Part shown: positions 22,901 through 34,900 of the stretch, in pieces
Position numbering within the stretch: the stretch's first letter is position 1
Layout of the letters: each line of letters opens with the position of its first letter
Notes under the pieces: model-generated
The model's input: only the letters and a program-made list of their open reading frames with translations
Databases searched by the model: none
Told to the model about the DNA's origin: nothing
Translations under genes and position numbers: made by a program
Source of the DNA: Geotrypetes seraphini
Taxonomy: Eukaryota; Chordata; Amphibia; Gymnophiona; Dermophiidae
Assembly: GCF_902459505.1 (NCBI RefSeq)
Contig: NC_047096.1
Span: forward strand, 2,914,001-2,978,000
DNA length: 64,000 nucleotides
Reading direction: 5' to 3'

Positions 22901-25900
22901 TCCCACGTGCCTCTCCCAGGCTTTTATTGAAATTAGACCATCTCTGTCTGTACTACCTCTTCCGGGAGACTGTACCACGCATCTACCACCCTTTCTGTAA
23001 AAAAGTATTTCCTTAGATCACCTCTTAACTTCATCCTATGCCCTCTCATTGCAGAGTTTCCTTTCAAATGAAATACTCGACTCATATGCATTTACACCAT
23101 GCAGGTATTTGAACGTCTATCATATCTCCCTTCTAAACTGCCAGTTGTTACTAACTCAATTTTATCCCTTTTTCCCCAATCCCAACCCTGGGGATTAAAT
23201 TTTCTAATTAGTAGCTCAAACTGGGATATAAACACAAGCAAAAATGTTCAGTGCAATCAGCTCATCCGTTGTGTTCTCCCAATACTTAAGACCTGAATCC
23301 TCTTCATATTCCAGAAGAGACGTGGCCAAATGGTTCCCACTTATCTGTCTTATCATTCCCTGTGCGATTTCCCCATCTGAACAGTGTATTGATGCACCTT
23401 GTCCAGACTGTAAGCTCTCTTGAGCAGGGACCATCTTCTGTGTTTTGATGTACAGCACTGCGTATGTCTAGTAGCGCTATAGAAATGATTAGTAGCAGTA
23501 CTTCTGTCAAGGAGTCTGACCTGGGGCAAGTCACTACCCGCCAGTGCCTCTGGAACCCTCTTAAACTAAGCTCTTCAGGGACAGGACATTCAGTGCTGTG
23601 CTTGGGTTGTGCACTAGTGAAATGGGTGCAGTGTTTCAGTCCAGTCACTAGTTTATTAGCACCTGCTGAAAGAGCAAAGGAGCCCACTAAAACGACTTGC
23701 CACTATTTCAGAAATCTAGCTTTCTGTATTCCACAATCAACCGCTGAAACTGTTGTGTGAACAATCCAAAATTACTACACGTTAGGTATAACTAGCCTCT
23801 TGAGTCTGGCCACTTACAATTTGGGCTTTTTTTGGGGGTGGGGGAGGGGGGCTGTTATAAAGGAGAGAAACCACTTCTCCTTGGACAAGTACTACTTTGT
23901 GGCCTTTTCTTAAAGGAAAGTGTGCTCGAGTCACCACCCCAGCTCGAGGAGGATATGGAACCTGTACCATAAGCTAGACAAGGTCTAGGACTTTCTGCCC
24001 TGCCGCCACCTCAAACTTGCCTAAAGCCTATCTATACTATTCTCTTCCTGGAAGAATATATACCTGTCGGAGGGAAGCTGCAAAAGCCTCATGGGAGCTA
24101 TTCAAGCGTTTACAGAACTGGTTACATATCGTCTTAGCCAGCTTGCCAGCACTGAGGCTCTCAATTGCATCCTGAGCAACTTTCCTCTTCCAGTCTGTGC
24201 TGATGGCAGGGGGACTCACCCAGGATATCCGCTGAAAGATCTGTTGACAGCAAAAAGCAGTCAGGCTTAGGAGCTTGCTTATTTACAATCAGCAATGTCT
24301 CCTTTGCTCATTGGAAGATGAGGTTTTTGTTAGGATTCCTTACGTTAGGTGTTCAATCCCAACCCGCAACCTGGGAGTTGCAGAAAGCCACACATGCTCC
24401 TCCCCCTTACAGACCGAGTTAGATTCAGTTTAGTCCCAAAGCAAACATACCTGAACAACTCAATGACAAGGGAAGTTCCCCAGCAACATAACAGTTTCTG
24501 TACAGGTCTGCTCTGCAAAACATGAAAATAAGTAATATATAGGCCCAATGGCAACACAGAAAAAATATTGATGAACTATTTATTTAAAACATTTCTAATC
24601 CGCCTTTATCCAAGGCACCTCTCAGTATCACATACACACTTCAGCTTTGATCACCTTAAAAATCATAAGATTATACCATCTTAACCTATAGATTACATAT
24701 CAGCCATTCATCTACTACCATTCCTTCACAACAACAAAGCAGAATGAGCACCCACATGAAACAGCCTTTGGTAACTTGCATACCTCACAGAAAGGCAAAA
24801 ACTTCCCACAAGGAGAATAATTGAGGCAAAAAGCAGGCGATTCAGAACTGAAGTTACAGAGAGCGGGCCATACTGAATCCTACAGATACTAACAGAAAGA
24901 AGATTATCGAAGGTGAAAATCTAATCTTCCATTCTGTTACCTACCTTTCGGAGCCATAACCACCAAAAAGGGAGCTTTCTCTCAGGCTCCACCTGGTCCA
25001 GGCTTTGGCATAAGAAGCCACAGTAGAGGGATTATTATTATTTTTTTTTTTTGGGGGGGGGTTCTCTCCGACTGCCAAAGTATCGAGATGACATCTGAAA
25101 ATCCCCGCTACATCAGGGTTGAGTGCTCAAGAGCCATGTCGTAAGACTGGAGCAACTGGAATCATGAGGTTGGAATGAGTCACCATCCAGCAGATGACTT
25201 GACCACCCAAAGGCCACAGAGGGAACAAAGGAGCTTGTGAGGCATCCAGGGCTGAACCAAGGCATCCAACCTAATCTTCCATGCTCCGTTCTGAGACTGA
25301 AGAAGCACCAGACCTTTGTTTAGGCAGCATTGTGAGAAGCCCCAGCTGGGTTTGATTGCTTCAGAAGAGAACGCAGACAAAAAGCTGACCATGAGAGTGA
25401 CCATGCTACTGGGTCTAGGACTGGACAACTAAGGAGGCTGCCTGTACAATGTCAACTCCAGCCACATGGGCTGCCGATATGGACAGAAGTGATTCCATCC
25501 TGCAAAACAGCATTGGAGCTTCAGGGCCCAAGGGAGTACTTCCACACACCACTTCTGTTGTTCCTTCTAGAAAGGGCTGGAGAGCAAATACCTGCAGGCA
25601 AATCACCCGGAGATCTAACACTGCGAACAAAGAGTCCACTGAGCATCCCAACCCGACAGATTGACATCCATCACAATAGTCATCCATGCTGAGATTTGAA
25701 GAAGCCTGCCCTAGCAGAAATCCTCCCCCTAAGTCACCAGCCTAAACTTTTGCAAGCTGGAACCATCCATGGGAGTGGCAGCTGAAGGGGATGATGCTAC
25801 AGAGACCACCAAGAAAGGCGGTACTACTATAAAGGGTGCATGTTGTGCTCTGGCCAAAAGGCCCGCCCAAAGACTCCATCACCTACAGACAAGGTCAGGC

Positions 25901-28900
25901 TAAGGGAGCCGCACAATCCAGGAGATCACTGATCTGCCATTGAAGTTTGTGACTGTGTGTCTTGGTAAGACCACATGACCCTGCCGGGTGTCGAAGAGAA
26001 GGACCAGAGACTCCAGGACTGGGATGGCATCAATTGGAACTTTTGGAAGTTGACAAGCCAACCTAGGGCCTGTAGCAGAGACACTACCGTCTCCTGTGCA
26101 CATCTGCATTCCTCACTGATCAAAGCTCGGATCAACCAATCATCCAAGGAGGAGGAACCAGGATACTCTATCGGCAGAGAAAAGCTGCCATAACTACCAA
26201 CACTTTAGAGAAAATGTGGGGCGCAGTTGCAAGGTCAAAGAGCAGCACTACGAACTGAAAAAGCTGCTGCAGGACAGGGAAACGCAGAAATCTGCGACAC
26301 CCCAGAAAAATCGGAATAAGGCGGAAAATCTCTGAGATCCAAGGATGCTAGAACTCCTCAGGAGACGGCAGCAGTGATTGTGCTCACAGCTTCCCTTCAG
26401 AAATAAGGAATGGTCAGGAAGCAAGTGACTGATGAGAGCCATAACGTACCTCCAGTCCATCGATTGTACTTCGGCATGAGAAAAACTGTCTAATCTAATC
26501 TAATCCTTAAAGGCCTGGAACGGTTCATTTTCAGCAGAGGCTCATCCCACCTGCATGCAGTGACTGGAGATTGCTGTGGGGAGATCGTTGCTGGAGGCGG
26601 GACCAATGGAGGCATGGTTGATCGTTGCTAGTTGTTGACTAGGATGGGGCGGCGTCTGCTCTCATATTGGGAAGGAGATGGTGGTGTCTCCGGATCTGAG
26701 GAGTGGGGCCGTGCTGTGGACTCCTCCTCCCTGTTGTCCGCCGATGGAGGCAGAATGCTGTATTCTTCGGGAGCTGCCCATGAGCATCCGCCACCCACCG
26801 AGAGCAGTGTGGTCCGGCGCTGGATTGTTCTATCTCTGTGCTTCTTCTGCCTGGAAGCAGCCTGCAGCAGCTGGAAAGCCCGAGTTGATATCTGTCCCAT
26901 CTGGACTTTTGCCGCTGGGATTATTTAAAATATGCTGAGGCAACAGAGCTGCTTCAGGAAATTGGACTTCTGTCAGACTTATTTGATTTTTTTTTTCCAG
27001 TTTATGAATTATTTTAAATTTTATTCCATTGTTTTTACCCCTATTCTTTTAAATTTTATTAACTGAATTCTATTGTTTAATGGTTCCTCCCTTCTATTCC
27101 TTTTTACATATTATTTTAATTCATTTAGATATCATTTACATAGATGTAAAGTTAGGAATTTCTGTAAAGTTAGGAATTTCTATGAAACATTCTATACTTC
27201 TCTCCTCTCCACTCCACTCCTTCCTGCCCTCCATAGTCCTCCCTACCCTCTTCTACCCTCCCTACCCTCTTTCTCTGTAATGTCGCCTAGAGCTTGTATA
27301 GGTATGTGTGATGCACAAATGGAAGAAATAAAATAAATACAATAAAGAGTATCTACCGAAACCCGAGCCGTGTTCTGGAATGGGACTAATGAATGGACAT
27401 TGAAGAAACGTTGCAAAGATGTGCAGACATATGACTCCTCTTCCAGCCAACCTGCCAGTGAGTCCAGAAAGAAACCTCTCTTGTGCCCCTCCCAAAAGAT
27501 GTCCAGCACCCATGTAGCCAAGGACATGCGCATCCACTCCTAGTAAAACTGAGCTAGACAGCCTTCTGGAAGGCTATATAAGAGCATTAGCTGCCCGGGG
27601 GATATTGGGGGATGGATGGAAGTGGAAGTGTTATCACAAGGACTGTATCCCTAAGAACCTCTCCGGGAGGAAGAGACCAAGGAGCTCTGACGAAAATGGC
27701 AGGAAGGACAAAAATTACTACTGACCCCTCCCAAAGTCCGGCAAGACTTTTTCACAGGGAAAGACGTAGGGTGGCGATCAGCAACACCAGCCAGGAGGTC
27801 AGCCATTCTGAAGGGAAGTCAGCATCCCCTGCCCAAAGACAGTTCTAAAAAGACCAACACGTAGACACCGCCTAAGCAGTAAGATCTTGAATGAGATCAG
27901 AAAGGCATCAGCCCCATAATCCACACCGTCTATCACTGGCTGGGGACAGACATCCACTTCTGCAGAGGACACCCTGCGCAATCATGCATAACAAGCATGC
28001 GCCACAAAGGAAGCTGTCGCCACCTTGAAGCCAAAAGGTGGCACTTCAAAAGGTTTTTGGTTTTTTTTTAAAGAGAAACATCCACTATGTGATCCTGGGA
28101 GTCCTTAACACCAGGGAGGTCTGTGCGCCAGGTATCCTGCGCCACAGCGGAATCCACCTGAAAAGCAGGAGTCAGCAGAGAAAACTTAAACGTCAGAAAG
28201 AGCAGCCTGGGCATTCCAGACCAAGAAGATGTGGTAGAAAACTTGCTCTTCCGGAGTCTGTCATAGGGGAAGACACCCTCCAGGGATTCAAGACAAAGTT
28301 AGACAAGTTCCTGCTGAACAAGGACGTACGCTGATAGGGCTAGTCTGTTAGGGCGCTGGTCTTTGACCAGAGGGCCGCCGCGTGAGCGGACTGCTGGACA
28401 TGATGGAGCACTGATCTGACTCAGCAGCGGCAATTCTTATGTTCTTATGGTGGAAAAAGGAAGATTTTTTTTTCCCCAGAACCCAGCAGTAAAAGGGAGA
28501 AAACCCTACATAAAATGGCTGCTGACTCCTAGGACGACTGGGCGGACTATTCCGAGCAAGGGAATCTAACAGTAGAGTCAGGAGATAAAGGCAGCATAAT
28601 ATCCGAATGGAATAATGTAATCGAGCTCTGCCATAGCCGGATGATAGGGCTCCTGAAAAGGGAACTCTGCCACTGGCGCAACTGGGCTAAAGAAACCAGA
28701 TGTGCCCGCCAGCTGTATCCAACGAGCTAGGTCCGAAGAATATATTTTCCAGAGGGGGCGTAAAAAAATTCTGCTGAAAAGCCATTACAAAGTACTGCAG
28801 GGCCCTTCTGAGGCACTCGCGCCAAGAGTCCCTAGACTTGGAATACCGGCGTTTGGCGCCAAACTCCAGAACGGCCTCTGGATGAGAAATTTCCCTGAAA

Positions 28901-31900
28901 TTGTAGATCCAGGCCTGTTCCCCAGAGCTGGAGGACCTGAATAAGGCAAGCCCAAAGCTCCCGCCTCCTCCCGGTATACGGTCGCAAATTCGGCACATCC
29001 AAGGAATACATCCAACAGATTAGGGGTTGGAGAGTCCATCCCAAACTATTTTTGATCAAATCGAGGGGGTTTGAAGCAGAAATACCACTTTGAAAAATGG
29101 ATAGTTTAATATTCAAAATGACTGCTGTCAGTGAATTTGCACCAAAAATGGCAAAAATGAACAAAATCTAAAAATAAAAAAATAGCAATTTGGGGTCTAG
29201 GGAGGTGGGGGACCAGAACCCTACCCTCAAAAACTGTGAAAAACATGTTTTAAAGCGTTTTAACAAGCCACAAACGAAGTTTCCATAGGAAATAATGGAG
29301 GGTTTACTCAGTTTCAGTAGTGCCAGCCTGTCAGTACTTTTACAGCAGCTGAATGGAGGAAAATTATTTTCTGCTTCAGAAACAGTTCTAAATGACCAGA
29401 CTTGAAGATCTTAAGACTGCCAGTCGGCCAGACACCAACTGTAACCTCTACCCCCCAGGATCCTCTCCATACAATCAAGGGGTGGCGAGAAATGCAGCCT
29501 ATGCCCTGAAACCCGGGGGGTTTTGCTCCAGATGCATACAGCCTGTGCTTAAAACACGTGACAAGGTCAGTGGGCAAGCAAACTCCCAGGTGAACGGATC
29601 CCAAGAAGGTGGCACACAATAGGCTGGCTTCATAGATCCACTGAAGTTTCTTAGTGAAGCAGCAGTCCAGCTCCACAGGACTGCATCCTTTCCTCTGACA
29701 GGGGACCGCTGAAAAGGGGTCTCAAGGCACTGAAGCCACAAAAAAGCTAACTTAAGCGAAAATAAAAAAAAGAGAGCAATTCAAAAGACTTCTGCACGGA
29801 TTGGTTGCAGAAATTGAAACTGAATCTAACCCTGTAAGGGGGAGGAGCATGTGCTCAGAAAAGTATGTGGCTTTCTGCAACTCCTGGATTGTAGGTTGGG
29901 ATTAAACACCTAGTGTACGTATCCAGAAGGCATGTAATAAAAAAGTGAATACAGTTTACAATTTTACTGCTTTTGGTTCAAGAACCATACCAACAAAGAT
30001 TGGGTACCCAAAGCCAAGGGATTCTCCAAAGAACTCCACATTCAGTCTCTTGGGTTTTGCTGCATCTCAGTGCAAGGGTCAGAGGCAGCAGCTGTTTGCA
30101 TTTTCCACCCTTGTCCCCATACCTGTTTAATCTGCTCCCACACCATTCGACTCACACTGGATCCAGAATGAAAAGTCACTTCAACTTGATAGGCTGCATT
30201 CAATATCTGAGGGCAAAAGAAACCAAAAAGCAGTTACTTACCGTAACAGGTGTTATCCAGGGACAGCAGGCAGATATTCTCTACATGTGGGTGACGTCAC
30301 CGACGGAGCTCCCTAGCGGACATTTTCGCAAGCAGAGTTGCTTGAAGATCTTCAAGCTTGCGATTGGCCCGCGCATGCGCGCGTGCCCATCCCACCCGGT
30401 CTAGGGCATGCATCTCCTCAGCGTGTCCTCAGTTCAGATAGCTAGCAAAGAAGCCAACCACGGGGAGATGGGTGGGTTAAGAGAATATCTGCCTGCTGTC
30501 CCTGGATAACAGCTGTTATGGTAAGTAACTGTGCTTTATCCCAGGACAAGCAGGCAGCATATTCTCTACATATGGGAGACCTCCAAGCTAACCAGAATGG
30601 GATGGAGGGAGAGTTGGCAATTTAGGAGAACAAACTTTGCAAAACGGACTGGCCAAAATGACCATCATGCCTGGAGAAAGTATCCAGACAGTAGTGCGAA
30701 GTAAATGTATGAACCGAGGACCAAGTGGCAGCCTTACCAATTTCCTCAAGAGGAGTCGAGCGGAGGAAAGCAACCGACACCGCCATCGCTCTGACCTTGT
30801 GGCCTGTGACTCGACCCAGCAGGGAGAGACCAGCCTGAGCACAACAAAAGAGATACAAGCGGCAACCAGTCAGAAATGGTCCACTTAGAAACAGGGCGAC
30901 CCAAACGATTAGGGTCGAAAGAGAGAAACAGCTGGGGAGCAGATCAATGCAGAGCGGTGCGCTTCAAGTAGAAGGTCAGTGCACACTTACAATCAAGAGA
31001 ATGCAGAGCCACTTCTCCAGGGTGAGAATGGGGCTTCGGAAAAAACACAGGAAGAATAATGGATTGGCTGAAAAAGCTCTACTAAAGAGTCTGGGGGGCG
31101 TCGAGGAACAACTTTGTGCAAGGTGGGCCGGGAAGACCCCTGGGTCCGAGGAATTAGCTAGCGATGCTTCGGGGAAGACTGGATAAAGGAAAATTCCTCC
31201 ACCGGTTTCAAAGAAGACCCCTTAGAGACTGGTAGCTGCCTCGATGGGGAACACAACCCAGAGTCTAACTCGAGGACAAGCGTGTCTAGAAGGCTTTGCG
31301 GTCAGAGACCTGCCCCAAAGGGGCGGAGAAGACCGGGGCTTTTTAGGAGGGGCAAACCTCGACAAAGTAGTGGGGGGAAAAACGGCCCCCTGGCCTGGAT
31401 CCCCGAAAAGTTACAGGTGACTCAGGGGATGAAGAATCGCTCGAGGGAACCCGGCAATTCTTGCGTGCAGGGCCTCGAGAAACGAGGGGACGCTCAGGCT
31501 GGTCAGACTGAGACTGGGTCGAGACCGAGGTCAGAGGCGTCGAAGTCGGGACCAGTTGGCTCACCACCGAGGAAAGCTGCGTGGTAAGAATAGCCTTAAG
31601 CATGTCCTCGAACATAGGCACCAAGACCAAGGATGGTTGGGTCTTAGGTGCAGCAGTGCACTCCTTCGGGGGCGACCTCCAGGAAGAATATTCCCTACGT
31701 GAGGAGGCACGCTTAGAGTGATGTCTCAAAGATGCCGACGAGGCGGCACTGACATGAGACTCTTGAGGTAGGCTTCTTTGCCAGCACACCCGAGGAGGAA
31801 AGAGGAGACTTACCCGAGGCCGGAGAAACAGAACAGCATATCTCATCAGTCCTCACCATGGTCGAACACTGGACCACTCAGTTCAAACTGAAAATAAATC

Positions 31901-34900
31901 CAGAAAGACTAAACTCTTCCTTGCAAGTCCCAACCACAAATTAACAACCACCACCCTACAACTCAACGGCCTAACTTACCCTATCAATCCCACCATCAAA
32001 ATCCTTGGAGTCATCCTAGACCGCTGCCTGACCTTCGAAGACCACACCAATGCCCAGGTCAAAAAATGCTTTTACACCCTCTGGAAACTCTGCACCATCA
32101 AACATTACTTCGACTTCCCCTTCTTCAGACTGCTGGTCCAATCCCTAATCTTAAGCACCGTGGATTACTGTAATATCATATATTTGGGCTCCTACAGGAA
32201 AACCATCAAACGTCAGAGACTCATTCAAAACACCGCCGTCCGCCTAATCTATGGCCTCAAAAAGTCAGACCATATCAGCCCTCACTACAGAAAACTTCAC
32301 TGGTTGCCAATAGAAGCGAGAGTCATCTTCAAATTCACCTGCCTCTGCTTCAAAACCTTAACTGGCTTGTCCCCGATATATCTGTCTCACCACTTTGCGT
32401 TCCCAGGCACCACTCGCACGGGTAATGCCTATCTGTTTACCTACCCATCCCCAAAGAGATGCACCTACAAAAGATTCCTTAATAGAACTCTCTCATTCCA
32501 AGCTGGCAGATGGACAGATTGCCTGACTACCCTCATCTCATCTGCCCCATCTTACTCATCCTTCAGGAAATCTCTCAAATCTTACCTCTTATGATAAATT
32601 TCTTGAACCCCTCCCCTCCAAATAACCAAATTCTACCACCTCTCCTCTCCCCGATCTCTCCTTTCCTCCCCCTCAATCCAATACTTCCATCCTTCTTACT
32701 AACCCCTCTCCTCTCGGCACCCTCCCGTAATTGATACTGGCTGCTTTTTCTTGTCATTCTCCACTCTGTATCCTCCCTATATATATAACTATATATATCT
32801 ATATATAACTATAACTATATATATCTATATATAACTATAACTATATATATCTATATATAACTATAACTATATATATCTATATATAACTATAAATATCTAT
32901 ATAGATATATAACTATCATTGCATAGTAAACCGCTTCAACCACATTTACAGTCTCTTGCATTGTATCTTGCTCTATAAGTCTCTCGCACTGTATCTTCAC
33001 TGTATAAACACCTATGCTGAATATGTACAGTCCCCTGCATTGTAAATCTGCATTGTTTTTCGCTGTATAAACACCTATGCTGAATATGTACAGTCCCCTG
33101 CATTGTAAACTGCTCTCAACTGCATAGTACATTCCCTTACATTGTATCTTCGCTATATATGTACAGTCTCTTACACTGTAAACCGCTCTGAACTGTTTGT
33201 GGTATTGCAGTATACAAAAATAAAGTTGTTATTATTATTATTATTAACAGGAGGGGCCGAGGCCGGAGACTTCAAGGCCGACAGGGACACCGAGGCCGAG
33301 CACGAGGCCTGTCCCGCAGGATCATGGGGCCAAAGAGTTGGAGAATCTTGGCCACCCTCCTACGAAGAGCCTGCGGTTGCAAAGTCGCACAACGGGGGCA
33401 CGACTCAGTGCGGTGATTTGCACCCAGGCACTCCACACACCAACGATGAGGGTCGGTGATGGAGATAACCCGGTTGCACTTAATACAGTTTTTAAACCCA
33501 GAACGAGGCCGGGACATAAGAAAAAAGACGGTCGCGGCCCCGTGAGGCCAGGTGGCCAGAGTAAGACCGGGAACCCGGTCAAGAAGATACGAACTGAAAA
33601 ACAAACAAAAAAAGAAAAATACAGATGCAAGCACAGCAACTCAAAATAAACTAACCAATCAAGCCGCAGTGCAAGAGGGACTACGATATTGCGCGAAACA
33701 AGGGAGCAGTGCTTCTGGTTCTGTGGAAACAGAGAACTGAGGAGACGCATGCCCTAGACCGGGCAGAGGGGCATGCGCGCATGCACGGGCCAATCGCAAG
33801 CTTGAAGGTCTTCAAGCAAGTCTGCTTGCGAAAACGTCCGCTAGGGGGCTCAGTCGGCGACGTCACCCAAATGTAGAAAATATGCTGCCTGCTTGTCCTG
33901 GGATAAAGTCTTATGAAAAATAAGCTTTACAACTGGTAAATGGCACAATCCTTGTGCAATTCAGTTCAGCAGTAACATGAGGGCACTTGTGAACTGCAGA
34001 GCACAACCCAATGCCAACTGTGACCAGAAAGTCTATGTGGCCCGAGTATCTCCTGTGTAGGTGGATTTAGCTAGAAGGGCAATGCACCAAGGATTAACTT
34101 AAGCTTGTGTGGATTCTTATGCCAGCACTTCAGAAGTGGCCATGTAGTGCAGAGTTTTTATATGATTTACCGCCTCTCTATATTCTGGCTGTACCTGTTT
34201 GAGGTGGTTGCTTGTCATATGCACTGAGGACTCCAGCTGTGACTTCTCCAGGCTCTCCAGGCATCGCTCCAATGTTCCGACAAAGCTTTCCCTCAGATAA
34301 TCCATCGAATTGATCAGTTTGTTCGCTACAGCCTGGTTTAAGTGAGAAATGATCAGATCTTGGATCTGCTTGATACAGCATTTAATGTCCCGCGTGCTAA
34401 TGGGTTCTCCATTCTCTGGAATGAAGATATCTGTATGGAGGTAGATTTAAAAAAAAAATGAGTGCATTAAATCAGTCGATTGTAAGCCCCAGAACTGGCA
34501 GAGGTGCATACCTTTTTAGAAAAGCAAGGTGAGATACACAAGGATAAGAAGAGAAGTCAGGAGCAACACCAAGGCTATGATAAGCAATACACATCACTGC
34601 TTTGAAGCAGCAAATCTGATCTCACTTTACTGCTGGTAAGGCCGATTCACAGCCCTCTTGTATCTAACTGTGAAACATCCAAACCTCAAACTTTTCATAT
34701 GATAAAAAAAAAGTTCTCATATATTACAGATTAAAAGTACAGGCAGAAGCAAAGTATGCATTTTTGCAGTCTGACCTTTGAACTCCATGGTGGCGGCATC
34801 TTCCAGCAGCTCCTCCTTCATGCTGTTGAGGGTCTCTACAATCATCTCCTTCATCTCCTCCTGTTTGATATCAGCAATACTCATCAGAGACTCAAAGAGC

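Larger units (their letters stand above)
24342..29922 (-). mobile_element. DIRS-like retroelement fossil B (broken) filling DSTYK intron 5
   Basis: About 90 bp at 24342-24435 is repeated inverted at about 29818-29922 (shared GGAGTTGCAGAAAGCCACA and ATGCTCCTCCCCCTTACAG). Minus-strand parts in DIRS order are: gag-like segments (about 28998-27800), a reverse transcriptase with the LDDWLIRA box near 26130, an RNase H-like AAHVAG motif near 25450, and an N-terminal tyrosine-recombinase-like stretch (VASYAKAW) near 25020. It has the same orientation as DSTYK. It is old, broken many times, and holds later insertions (26470-27350, 28232-28450, and a LINE tail at 24575-24670). Confidence 0.7.
30231..33907 (-). 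mobile_element. DIRS-like retroelement fossil C with internal complementary region (broken)
   Basis: Long inverted ends lie at about 30277-30440 and 33745-33880 (shared GCATGCGCGC, CTAGCGGAC and TTCAAGCTTGCGATTGGCCC). An internal block, 30481-30577, is complementary to the extreme ends of both: 30481-30531 to 30231-30281, and 30534-30577 to about 33864-33907. This is the internal complementary region diagnostic of DIRS elements. Minus-strand parts are a gag-like protein with a [19 protein letters not shown] zinc-knuckle array (33634-33272) and a tyrosine-recombinase C-terminus ([19 protein letters not shown]) at 30858-30620. It is broken many times and a later LINE interrupts it. Confidence 0.8.

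Noticed and set aside
26628-26938. Overlapping 86-98-codon frames on both strands
   Set aside because: They lie in a GC-rich unclassified retroposon-like insert; no domain, and the strands mirror each other.
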